A stretch of 64,000 nt of DNA from Shewanella canadensis (GCF_003966225.1 NZ_RXNU01000012.1:62001-126000); one strand, 5' to 3'. Positions 53,062 through 60,455 are shown, numbered from the stretch's first letter. The notes: generated by a model from the sequence alone, not told the origin. A program made the numbers and translations.

Positions 53062-53112
53062 CTAGTCAACATCTAGCAAGTCAACACTTAGTAAGTCAAC
53101 ATCTAGCAAGTT
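53062..53112 (+). repeat. 16-bp tandem repeats in the pstS leader
   Basis: Three tandem copies close to AGTCAACATCTAGCA lie between the Pho box and the pstS start codon, within or near the 5' untranslated region. Confidence 0.75.
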
Positions 53113-53133
53113 CGCTTAATACTGGAGCAAAGA

Positions 53134-54105
53134 ATGAAACTGAAACAGCTTGTCAGCGCGGTTAGTTTTACAGCCGCTAGTGTATTTTCTGCAGCATCTA
53201 TAGCTGCAATCGATCAGTCGCTACCTGTGTATGAAAAATCGAGTGGCGTATCGGGTAACCTTTCATCGGTCGGTTCTGATACTTTGGCAAACATGATGAC
53301 ACTCTGGGCTGAAGAGTTTAAAGAGATGTATCCTAACGTGAACATCCAAATTCAAGCGGCAGGCTCCTCTACAGCGCCACCGGCACTGACAGAAGGTACT
53401 TCTCAATTTGGCCCTATGAGTCGTAAGATGAAGCCAAATGAAGTAGAAGCATTCGAGAAGCATTATGGCTATCAGCCAACGGCAATTCGTGTGGCTATCG
53501 ATGCCCTTGCAGTATTCGTTCATAAAGACAACCCTATCAAAGGGTTAAGTATTGAGCAGATAGATGACATCTTCTCTGCTACTCATAAATGTGGCGGCAG
53601 CGACGTTAAGCGTTGGGGGGATCTTGGGTTAGAAGGAGGCTGGTCTGCCAGAGATGTGCAGCTTTATGGCCGTAACTCAGTGTCGGGTACCTATGGTTAC
53701 TTTAAGAAAAAAGCACTCTGTAAAGGCGACTTTAAGGCTAATGTGAATGAACAACCAGGTTCCGCCTCTGTCGTTCAGTCGGTCTCTCAATCGCTAAACG
53801 CTATCGGTTACTCAGGTATTGGTTATAAGACGGCTGGCGTTAAAGCGGTAGCAATCTCTAAGAAAGGGACTAAGTTCATCGAGGCAACACCTGCGAATGC
53901 GGCAAGTGGTACTTATCCTCTGTCACGCTACCTTTATGTTTATGTGAATAAGCATCCAAACAAAGACTTAGCGCCTATGGACCGTGAGTTCCTTAAGTTT
54001 GCATTGTCAAAGCAAGGTCAGCAAATTGTTGAGAAAGATGGCTATGTTCCACTCCCTCGCAGTGTAACGGCAAAAGACTTAGAGAAAGCGGGTATCCGTC
54101 TTTAA
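53134..54105 (+). CDS. pstS: Periplasmic phosphate-binding protein PstS
   Basis: A 323-residue protein with a signal peptide (about 1-25). The phosphate loop residues are in SSVGSDTLANMM and AAGSSTAPPALTEG, and YGRNSVSGTYGYFKKKALC and PGSASVVQSV complete the family pattern. GGAGCAAAG is the ribosome site. It feeds the PstCAB importer, whose genes are not adjacent; the phoBR - pstS order suggests a stand-alone pstS under PhoB control. Confidence 0.93.
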   Translation: MKLKQLVSAVSFTAASVFSAASIAAIDQSLPVYEKSSGVSGNLSSVGSDTLANMMTLWAEEFKEMYPNVNIQIQAAGSSTAPPALTEGTSQFGPMSRKMKPNEVEAFEKHYGYQPTAIRVAIDALAVFVHKDNPIKGLSIEQIDDIFSATHKCGGSDVKRWGDLGLEGGWSARDVQLYGRNSVSGTYGYFKKKALCKGDFKANVNEQPGSASVVQSVSQSLNAIGYSGIGYKTAGVKAVAISKKGTKFIEATPANAASGTYPLSRYLYVYVNKHPNKDLAPMDREFLKFALSKQGQQIVEKDGYVPLPRSVTAKDLEKAGIRL

Positions 54106-54183
54106 GCACTAAGTACTAGTATTAAGTTCTACGCTCGCGCACTCATTCGATTTTAAAGAATGCGATTTAGAATAAAGTGATTT

Positions 54184-54209
54184 AAAAGGCCTCATCAGAG
54201 GCCTTTTTT
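54184..54209 (+). terminator. Terminator after pstS
   Basis: AAAAGGCCTC-ATCA-GAGGCCTTTTTT. Confidence 0.88.
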
Positions 54210-54352
54210 GTGTTTGCAGATCGGTTTTCCCGTCATTCTGAACTCATTCATTGCAAAGAGCAGAATTCATATACTCTTCAGGTAGGAGTGACTTCAGCCG
54301 CAACTCCTCGTTACTCGCAACTCGTTACTTTCTTAGCTTTCAAATTTCAGGC

Positions 54353-54513
54353 AAAAAAAACGACCCGATTAAGGTCGTTACAAGTTCCAATATTTGGAAT
54401 AGGGTGGGCAGTTACGCTAGAAACTACCAAAAAGTGGAGAATGATGATGAACAGTGAAAAAGCGGTAATCGATAACTATTAAGTACTAACCATCGAAGCC
54501 ATAAATTCGGTTC
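54353..54513 (-). ncRNA. Sigma-E-dependent small RNA candidate 1
   Basis: A minus-strand unit of about 160 nt. Start is inferred from the promoter at 54520-54546; the 3' end is an intrinsic terminator ACGACC / GGTCGT followed by U8. The middle contains CUGUUCAUCAUCAUUCUCC (54436-54454 complement), the complement of a Shine-Dalgarno and start codon. Its 5' half is almost identical to unit 2, its 3' half is diverged. On the other strand this looks like a 13-codon reading frame with a strong ribosome site; I treat that as the mirror of the seed. Confidence 0.75.
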
Positions 54514-54519
54514 ATATAC

Positions 54520-54546
54520 TCAGAGTGCGCCAATCTTAGAAAGTTC
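54520..54546 (-). promoter_or_regulatory. Sigma-E promoter of small RNA 1
   Basis: On the minus strand GAACTT (54546-54541), a 16-nt spacer, then TCTGA (54524-54520). Confidence 0.8.
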
Positions 54547-54703
54547 ATTCGTTTTTTCAAAAACTGCAAAAATAATCAAAAAAACTCATTATTTTTATCT
54601 AGCGTCGGTTTGGCTGCTAGGTGAGGCGACTAGTTAGAGCTAAGGCGGTTCGTGAGAGCAGTGAGGCATAATCAATCGAACTGGGCTCAGGTAGAAAGCA
54701 GGC

Positions 54704-54898
54704 AAAAAAAATGGCAACCCTTATCGGGTTGCCATAAAAAGTTCGATAAACTTAAAAGAAGAGTCTGACTTAACGCTAGCAATGTCTGAATCTTCTTAGA
54801 TAACCCAAATAGGTTACCAAGGGAGATGATGATGAACAGTGAAAAAGCGGTAATCGATAACTATAAAGTGCTAACCATCGAAGCCATAAATTCGGTTC
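54704..54898 (-). ncRNA. Sigma-E-dependent small RNA candidate 2
   Basis: About 195 nt on the minus strand. Promoter at 54905-54931, terminator TGGCAACCC-GATAA-GGGTTGCCA then U8. The seed-like GUUCAUCAUCAUCUCCC is at the complement of 54820-54838. The first ~80 nt match unit 1 and the rest match unit 3, so it looks like a recombinant of the two. A 32-codon frame on the opposite strand beginning ATGATGATGAAC is judged not to be a gene because it is interrupted or unrecognisable in the other copies while promoter, seed and terminator persist. Confidence 0.78.
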
Positions 54899-54904
54899 AT
54901 ATAC

Positions 54905-54931
54905 TCAGAGTGCGCCAATCTTAAAAAGTTC
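54905..54931 (-). promoter_or_regulatory. Sigma-E promoter of small RNA 2
   Basis: GAACTT (54931-54926), 16-nt spacer, TCTGA (54909-54905) on the minus strand. Confidence 0.82.
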
Positions 54932-55102
54932 ATTCGCTTCGTTTAAAAAAATCAAAAAAATTCAATATTTCTTATCTCACTGGGGAGCGGGCTATTCGGT
55001 GAGGCTGTTAGTTAGGACTGAGGCGGTTAGTCAACGCTAAGGCGGTTTATTAGAGTGGTTAGATATAATCCATCGAACTGATGCTGGAGATAGAAAACGG
55101 GC

Positions 55103-55275
55103 AAAAAAAATGGCAACCCTTATCGGGTTGCCATAAAAAGTTCGGTAAACTTAAAAAGAAGAGTCTGACTGAGCGCTAGCAGGGCCTGAATCTTCTTCAG
55201 ATAACCCAATCGGGTTACCAAGGGAGATGATGATGAACAGTGACAAAACAAAAAATGATGCAATGTAACGGATTC
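55103..55275 (-). ncRNA. Small RNA candidate 3, degenerate sigma-E promoter
   Basis: About 170 nt on the minus strand. The terminator is the same as in unit 2 (TGGCAACCC / GGGTTGCCA, U8) and the seed GUUCAUCAUCAUCUCCCU is kept (complement of 55222-55239). The 5' end differs. The promoter position holds GAACCA, 16 nt, TCTTA, weaker than the others, so this copy may be poorly expressed or decayed. Confidence 0.68.
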
Positions 55276-55281
55276 ATAAAA

Positions 55282-55308
55282 TAAGACAGACCATTTTTTA
55301 ATTGGTTC
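55282..55308 (-). promoter_or_regulatory. Degenerate sigma-E-like promoter of small RNA 3
   Basis: GAACCA (55308-55303), 16-nt spacer, TCTTA (55286-55282) on the minus strand, at the equivalent place to the exact promoters of the other units. Confidence 0.4.
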
Positions 55309-55372
55309 AATCTTTTATCCCTTTTTTCTCTATTTTTTATTATATCTTTTAAAACTATTGGAAATAGAGGGC

Positions 55373-56290
55373 TTAACTTAATGTTTTTAACCAGCGTTGA
55401 AACTCTTCATCCATACTGGTTCCCCATTCGTTAACCAGGGCCTGATATCGTGGATAGTCGCCCTTGCGGGTAAATGAAAGCATGGTATCGATCTTATCTT
55501 TATGTTGTTCCATCATAAAGCGTACTGCCAGATATCCCCATCTATAGACACGTTCGGTGCCGCCATTTTTTTCATAACTGGTGTTAAACAGCTCACTCAG
55601 TTGGTAGTTTTCTCCTTCGCTGGTGGGCCTTTTCGCGATGGAGATGGCGGGGGCATTATCATCGCCATGAGAGATGTACTCGCCTAAGCCTTCACTCCAC
55701 CATACTAAGTGGGGGAGCAGAGGTGCTGGCTTTGGGCAGTATTCGGGGGCGCTATGGGAGTCATGTAGTGACGCACAAAAATCGCCATACAAGTTGAAGT
55801 GACCATCTAAATAGTGCACATATTCATGTGCCAGATTCCAGATCTGCCCCTTTTTTTCATAGGCAACAAATTCAGCTTGATTGTCAGCCCTGTGCGGCAA
55901 CCCCTCTAAAAACATGCCTCCGTTGTCACTGGGGACATCGAAATGAGCCGTGACGTAGCGTTTGTACTCGTCGCTGGAGTGGTAGACATTGGCTCGCATG
56001 CTCACATTGTTATCATTAGTTACCGGTTTACCTTGAGTACCAAAAAACTGATGAAACTTAATCTCCTGCTTACTCATTAATTCGCACGCTTGTTCTATCT
56101 GAGCTTTCGTCAGTGCTTGAGAGCGGATCACTATGGTGTCGCTGCATGCATGGTTCTGTATAAGCACTTCAGATAATGGGGCGATTTCCTGACCTTGAAC
56201 CACAGATGAGCACAAACATAAGATGCCGGCGATAGGGAGTAAATGAGATCTGTTCACTAAATATTTCCTCAAAATGATCTTTGTATACAA
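55373..56290 (-). CDS. Compact M9-type collagenase-like metallopeptidase
   Basis: A 305-residue exported protein; a membrane or signal segment is near residues 15-33. The zinc motif NLAHEYVHYLDGHFN near 150 is the collagenase M9 signature (HEYVHYLDGRF in Vibrio collagenase), and WWSEGLGEYISHGD near 192 holds the third ligand glutamate. It keeps only a catalytic domain: the N-terminal activator and C-terminal PKD/collagen-binding domains of normal 700-1000 residue collagenases are absent. It may cut peptides or gelatin outside the cell. It is flanked on both sides by small RNA units. Confidence 0.82.
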   Translation of the reverse strand: MYTKIILRKYLVNRSHLLPIAGILCLCSSVVQGQEIAPLSEVLIQNHACSDTIVIRSQALTKAQIEQACELMSKQEIKFHQFFGTQGKPVTNDNNVSMRANVYHSSDEYKRYVTAHFDVPSDNGGMFLEGLPHRADNQAEFVAYEKKGQIWNLAHEYVHYLDGHFNLYGDFCASLHDSHSAPEYCPKPAPLLPHLVWWSEGLGEYISHGDDNAPAISIAKRPTSEGENYQLSELFNTSYEKNGGTERVYRWGYLAVRFMMEQHKDKIDTMLSFTRKGDYPRYQALVNEWGTSMDEEFQRWLKTLS

Positions 56291-56360
56291 TATTCATCGA
56301 GTGTTTCATCTTAGTGTATTTATGTCAATTACCATGACAAGCTAGGTTGTCATGGTTAAT

Positions 56361-56415
56361 ATACCCAAGTCACTTCTCGACATGCTGAATCCTGCATTTT
56401 GAGATCGTTTGGGTA
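56361..56415. repeat. Dispersed 54-bp repeat, copy 2
   Basis: ATACCCAAGTCACTTCTCGA ... GAGATCGTTTGGGTA, an imperfect hairpin matching the inverted copy at 46198-46251. It lies just before the aminopeptidase gene, so it may be in its leader. Confidence 0.72.
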
Positions 56416-56457
56416 AAAAAATACTGATTACTCTGCCGCTTTTAAAAGGAAGAACCT

Positions 56458-58251
56458 GTGCCAAATCGATGGGATAACAATCATGACTATCATTCATTTT
56501 CCAACGTAGATGAAGTTAGAGTTCGACACCTTGCTCTCACACTCGATGTCGATTTTCACGCTAAGCAGTTATCGGGTATCGCCGAACTCTACCTGGAATT
56601 TATCGATAAATCCTGTCGAGAACTTTGGTTGGATCTACGCGAACTATCGATTACTAAGGTGGTGGATGATAATGAAGATCTGTTAACCTTTAACATAGAC
56701 GCAGAGGACCCTGTTTTAGGGCAAAGGCTTAATATTTCGTTAAAGTCGACGACCAGCAGAGTCAAGGTTCACTATCTGACTTCCCCTGGTGCACAAGGTT
56801 TACAATGGCTGACGCCGGAGCAAACCAGCGGTAAAAAACTGCCATTTCTGTTTAGCCAATCTCAGCCGATTAATGCCAGAAGTTGGATCCCACTGCAAGA
56901 TAGCCCTAAGGCCCGAATAACCTTCGAAGCCAGTGTTACCGTGCCACTTGGTATGCGCGCCGTTATGAGTGCGATGAACGATGCCGATGCGGATTTTAAC
57001 GGGCTGTTTACCTTCTCGATGGAGAAGGCGATGCCGACTCACTTGTTAGCGATAGCGGTGGGAGAGCTTGCCTTTGGAAAAATAGGAGGGAGAACCGGTG
57101 TTTATGCCGAGCCGGAAGTGCTAGCCGCTGCAGTAAGAGAGTTTGAAGACACCGAGCAGATGGTTGAAATTGCCGAATCCTTACTTGGACCCTATCCCTG
57201 GGGCCGATATGACATGATTGTATTGCCACCCAGCTTTCCGTTTGGGGGAATGGAGAACCCACGATTGGCATTTATCACTCCGACCTTAATAGCGGGCGAT
57301 AAGAGTTTAGTTTCCACCGTTGCCCATGAGTTGGCACATTCATGGACCGGAAACTTAGTCAGCAACGCCACCTGGCGAGATCTGTGGTTGAACGAAGGCT
57401 TTACGACTTATTTCACTAACCGGATAGTCGAGGCGGTATTTGGTAAAGAGCAGGCTGAGCTAGAAGTGGTCATAGAGTATGGCCGCTTGAAAGAGGAGTT
57501 GGCGACAACAGAGTTTGATGCTCAAAACCTCCCCGCGAATGTGCAGACGCAAGATCCCAATGATGCCTTCAATCGTTTTACCTATGACAAGGCGTCCATG
57601 TTTGTTCACGATCTAGAGAAACGGCTAGGTAGAGCAGCATTCGACAAGTTTCTCTATCACTATGTTCAGCATTTCGCATTTCAGGCGATAACGACCGAAG
57701 TGTTTGTTGAATACGCCAGAGAGACATTGTTGGTCCAACACGACGATAAAATTACCGAGGCTGAGCTGTTAGAGTGGATCTATGGTTGTGGTATGCCTCC
57801 GTGTTTTACACCTCCTCAATCCGATAGTCTTGATAAGGTCGATGACGCGCTTTCAATGTGGTTGAAAGGGGCTAGCGCCGAATCATTAGCGACGCAGAGT
57901 TGGCGTGTACACCATTGGCAATACTTCCTGAATAGCTTACCGGAAGTATTACAGCAGGCTCAGTTGATGGAATTAGATGACTGCTTCAAGCTGACAGAGT
58001 CTACCAATGCTGAAATCGCATGTGACTGGTTCCGTGTGGCGATTCGAAACCATTATGACCCGGTCCTACCGGCATTGACTGAGTACTTAATCCGTATCGG
58101 GCGAGGTAAGTTTGTCAGACCCCTGTTCTCTGAACTTCAGGTGGCTGGCTACGATACAGACATTAAAGAGATTTATGCGAAAGCCAGAGAGGGTTACCAC
58201 CCATCTATCGTCGTTCAACTGGATAAGAGTTTAAAGTTCCCCTCATCATGA
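56458..58251 (+). CDS. M1 family aminopeptidase (leukotriene A4 hydrolase-like)
   Basis: A 597-residue zinc aminopeptidase with a GTG start behind AAGGAAG. The substrate loop FGGMENPRLAF is near 263 and the zinc site HELAHSWTGNLVSNATWRDLWLNEGFTTYF near 289-318. The catalytic tyrosine is in FTYDKASMF. A helical C-terminal domain of the leukotriene A4 hydrolase type fills about 470-590. There is no signal peptide, so it works in the cytoplasm on N-terminal residues of peptides. Confidence 0.93.
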   Translation: MPNRWDNNHDYHSFSNVDEVRVRHLALTLDVDFHAKQLSGIAELYLEFIDKSCRELWLDLRELSITKVVDDNEDLLTFNIDAEDPVLGQRLNISLKSTTSRVKVHYLTSPGAQGLQWLTPEQTSGKKLPFLFSQSQPINARSWIPLQDSPKARITFEASVTVPLGMRAVMSAMNDADADFNGLFTFSMEKAMPTHLLAIAVGELAFGKIGGRTGVYAEPEVLAAAVREFEDTEQMVEIAESLLGPYPWGRYDMIVLPPSFPFGGMENPRLAFITPTLIAGDKSLVSTVAHELAHSWTGNLVSNATWRDLWLNEGFTTYFTNRIVEAVFGKEQAELEVVIEYGRLKEELATTEFDAQNLPANVQTQDPNDAFNRFTYDKASMFVHDLEKRLGRAAFDKFLYHYVQHFAFQAITTEVFVEYARETLLVQHDDKITEAELLEWIYGCGMPPCFTPPQSDSLDKVDDALSMWLKGASAESLATQSWRVHHWQYFLNSLPEVLQQAQLMELDDCFKLTESTNAEIACDWFRVAIRNHYDPVLPALTEYLIRIGRGKFVRPLFSELQVAGYDTDIKEIYAKAREGYHPSIVVQLDKSLKFPSS

Positions 58252-58310
58252 AAAACAGATCGTCATGAAAAAATAGGTCGTCATGAATAGTACTCGTCAT
58301 GAATAGTACA
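58243..58310 (+). repeat. Tandem ATCGTCATGAA repeats at the aminopeptidase 3' end
   Basis: (AT/G)CGTCATGAA recurs four times from the final codons through 58310 (TCATCATGAAAAA, TCGTCATGAAAAA, TCGTCATGAATAGTA, TCGTCATGAATAGTA), again spanning a stop codon. Confidence 0.75.
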
Positions 58311-58399
58311 GTGCGGCTGTTCAGCTTGGTAAGGTGACGTTATCGGCGCGGATAGACCGCCTGTTTCGTGAAGCATAGGCTTTACAGTTTCAAACAGGC

Positions 58400-58591
58400 A
58401 AAAAAAATGGCATCCATTTTCTCTATCGAGGTGGGATGCCATAACATTCTTAATAAGAATCAGTATCTGGAATCGTTAAGCAATTAGCGCTAGCAGTTTA
58501 CTTAACTCTTCCTACGGGTACTCAGTTGAGACCCTAATGGGAGGTGATGAACCATGATGAAAACATTAACATGTAACACTTAACTCGCTAC
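58400..58591 (-). ncRNA. Sigma-E-dependent small RNA candidate 4
   Basis: About 190 nt on the minus strand. Promoter at 58598-58624; terminator TGGCATCC / GGATGCCA with a long A-rich loop, then U7-8. The antisense-to-start region reads GGUUCAUCACCUCCC (complement of 58539-58553), a variation on the other seeds. The GCGCTAGCA block shared by all units is at 58486-58494. A nine-codon frame on the + strand is treated as a mirror. Confidence 0.75.
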
Positions 58592-58597
58592 ATATAC

Positions 58598-58624
58598 TCA
58601 GAGTGTCACTACGGGGAAAAGTTC
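58598..58624 (-). promoter_or_regulatory. Sigma-E promoter of small RNA 4
   Basis: GAACTT (58624-58619), 16-nt spacer, TCTGA (58602-58598) on the minus strand. Confidence 0.82.
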
Positions 58625-58696
58625 AAATCAGGTCATAAATAGTTAAAAAATATTTTTGAATCGATAAATATTTTTCGCCATCATTTTGGTGAAGAC

Positions 58697-58800
58697 AAAA
58701 AAAGGGCAACCATCTGGCTGCCTGATGATCTCGAAAGATCAAGGGGACCGCGCTAGAAGTCCCGGGAGAATGATGAACAAGAAAAAGCATTTCGCTGTTC
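58697..58800 (-). ncRNA. Sigma-E-dependent small RNA candidate 5
   Basis: The shortest unit, about 105 nt. Promoter at 58807-58833; a small hairpin TGATCT/AGATCA; then the terminator GGCAGCC-AGAT-GGUUGCC and U7. The seed CUUGUUCAUCAUUCUCCC (complement of 58763-58780) lies about 20-35 nt from the 5' end, as in MicA. Its GUUCAUCAUU gives the best 10-nt match to the porin start region at 49439-49448. Confidence 0.77.
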
Positions 58801-58806
58801 ATATAT

Positions 58807-58833
58807 TTTGATGCTCCGGGGACGTAAAAGTTC
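58807..58833 (-). promoter_or_regulatory. Sigma-E promoter of small RNA 5
   Basis: GAACTT (58833-58828), 16-nt spacer, TCAAA (58811-58807) on the minus strand; TCAAA is the other common sigma-E -10 form. Confidence 0.78.
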
Positions 58834-58893
58834 AAAAAACAACCAAACTTTTTTGTGTTTTTTTCAATTTTTTTTTATCTTGTTGTTTATTTT

Positions 58894-59123
58894 AACCTGA
58901 ACTAGGGTTAACGAATTAAGTAACTAATTGATAATTAAGGTACCTTAAGATATAGGTATGGCATTCTCGAACAATTGTCTCAGTTCAGATAACCCAGTGA
59001 CGCAATTTAGGTGATTATCAAGGCGTTTATGTGAGTCAATAACGAGTTATTGAGAGCAAAAACAACGTAGATAGGTGCTTAAATGGCGTTATTGGGCGAC
59101 ATGGCTTAACCCTAGTTCAGGTT
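58894..59123. repeat. MITE-like element with perfect 18-bp terminal inverted repeats
   Basis: AACCTGAACTAGGGTTAA at 58894-58911 and its exact complement at 59106-59123 bound about 230 bp without a gene. The right end overlaps the glutathione peroxidase gene, giving its last residues NLN and TAG stop. No clear target duplication was found (ATTTT left, ATTTA right). Confidence 0.7.
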
Positions 59124-59606
59124 ATTTAGTAAACTAATTATTCTTTTTTCTATCGAATCGGGTTTAGTGGTTGAGGCGTACCGTTCGAGTACCGCTCCGT
59201 TTGCATCGATTAAGAATTTAGTAAAATTCCATTTGATCCCTTCACTGCCCAATACGCCTTTAGCCGATGACTTCAGATATTGATAGAGCGGGTGTGCCCC
59301 TTCGCCATTGACCTCTATTTTTTCAAACAGTGGAAAACTGACTCCGAAGTTCAGCTCACAAAAAGATTGAATTTGATCTTCACTACCGCTTTCTTGTTCA
59401 CCGAATTGATTACAGGGAAAACCCAGTACGACGAAATTGTCTGGTCCATACTTTTCGTAGAGCTCCTGCAGGCCTTTGTATTGAGGCGTGAAACCACAGG
59501 CACTGGCGGTATTCACTATGAGTAGCACCTTGCCTTTGAATTGAGAAAGCGAGACTGCTTCTCCCTGAATATCCTTGACCGAAAAATCATAAATGGATGT
59601 CGTCAT
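59112..59606 (-). CDS. Glutathione peroxidase-family thiol peroxidase
   Basis: A 164-residue peroxidase. The peroxidatic cysteine is in NTASACGFTPQY near 37; a second cysteine in GFPCNQFGEQE and the WNFTKFL motif complete the family tetrad. It is the Cys, not selenocysteine, form and is similar to BtuE, which uses thioredoxin more than glutathione. It reduces organic and hydrogen peroxides. The final residues come from a MITE end. The upstream palindrome suggests peroxide-responsive control. Confidence 0.92.
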   Translation of the reverse strand: MTTSIYDFSVKDIQGEAVSLSQFKGKVLLIVNTASACGFTPQYKGLQELYEKYGPDNFVVLGFPCNQFGEQESGSEDQIQSFCELNFGVSFPLFEKIEVNGEGAHPLYQYLKSSAKGVLGSEGIKWNFTKFLIDANGAVLERYASTTKPDSIEKRIISLLNNLN

Positions 59607-59657
59607 TTGTTTTTCCCTATCTGTTATTCCTTATCTGTTATTCCTTATCTGTTTTAT
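59607..59657. repeat. TTCCTTATCTGTTA tandem repeat in the peroxidase leader
   Basis: (T)TCC(C/T)TATCTGTTAT repeats three times with period 15 directly before the start codon of the peroxidase (minus strand). Confidence 0.75.
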
Positions 59658-59659
59658 TG

Positions 59660-59704
59660 AATATAACAACATAATCAGTATTGCGCAACCAAGTTGCGCG
59701 CAAC
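59660..59704 (-). promoter_or_regulatory. Promoter and palindromic operator of the peroxidase gene
   Basis: On the minus strand TTGCGC (59688-59683), 17 nt, TATATT (59665-59660) is a good sigma-70 promoter. Its -35 box lies in the palindrome GCGCAACCAAGTTGCGC, next to a second palindrome GTTGCGCGCAAC (59693-59704). A repressor binding here would block the -35. Confidence 0.65.
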
Positions 59705-59915
59705 TCATTTTCCATGTTTAATCTCTTGGGACGCCGCGATACAGCTTGTCACATGAACTCCGGCTTTTGATTGAATGTTGTCATCTAAACGTGGATGTGA
59801 CCATTTAATTACTGCTTTGTTTGTATTTGACTTTATTTATCTTTTTAAAACAAAGAGATATTCTTTGGGTGGGGCGATTTTGATATTATTGTGAAAACGA
59901 AAAATTGAGATTTAT

Positions 59916-60455
59916 ATGAAATTTAAAATGTGGGGTTGCGCGCTCCTTCTATCCAGTGTTGCCATTACCGCTCATGCCAGTGATTTAAGTGTTGGCCTGA
60001 ACGATAATGTGATCTCCACCGATCTTATCTTCGACCTTAACAAGCACTCCAATGCCTCTGTGGGTTATATCTACTCTAACGATGGCGGTCACCTGGCCTC
60101 CGGTGCGATGCACATAGAGCACGATGCAGGCATACATCACTTTGAAATTGGTGCTAAATTCTCTTATGTTTGGGCAAAACACAGTGCAAATGGAAGTGTA
60201 GTGGGGATTGGCGGTCGCTACGCAATGGACCTAGGCTCAAATTTATCATTTCATGCCTCAGGCTATTATGCGCCAACGGTACTCTCTTTCGGTAGCGTCG
60301 ATGGCCAGTACGAATTAGACAGCAAGGTGCAGTTCAAACTTAATCCGAATCTGGCGTTGTTTGCAGGTTATAGAAATATTCGTTTCCAATATGACAATGC
60401 CTCAAACTCAACGTTTGATAGTGGTTTCTATCTCGGCGGGCAGGTGAGTTTCTAA
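59916..60455 (+). CDS. YfaZ-family outer-membrane protein
   Basis: A 179-residue beta-barrel-like protein with a signal peptide (about 1-21) and alternating hydrophobic strands (HFEIGAKFSYVW, LGSNLSFHASGYYAP, LALFAGYRNIRFQYD) ending in QVSF with terminal phenylalanine. It matches the YfaZ family of small predicted porins; function unknown. It is a plausible target of the nearby envelope-stress RNAs in class, but its start region has no ATGATGAAC match. Confidence 0.82.
   Translation: MKFKMWGCALLLSSVAITAHASDLSVGLNDNVISTDLIFDLNKHSNASVGYIYSNDGGHLASGAMHIEHDAGIHHFEIGAKFSYVWAKHSANGSVVGIGGRYAMDLGSNLSFHASGYYAPTVLSFGSVDGQYELDSKVQFKLNPNLALFAGYRNIRFQYDNASNSTFDSGFYLGGQVSF

Noticed and set aside
54837..54924. 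32-codon frame MMMNSEKAVIDNYK... on the + strand
   Set aside because: The homologous copy at 54441 stops after 13 codons and copies 3-5 encode unrelated peptides; the minus-strand promoter, seed and terminator are what is conserved.
54704..55240. Riboswitch arrays on the + strand upstream of short peptides
   Set aside because: The repeats look like aptamers with leader peptides at first, but the A-run before the GC hairpin is a terminator only on the minus strand, and no known riboswitch core fits.
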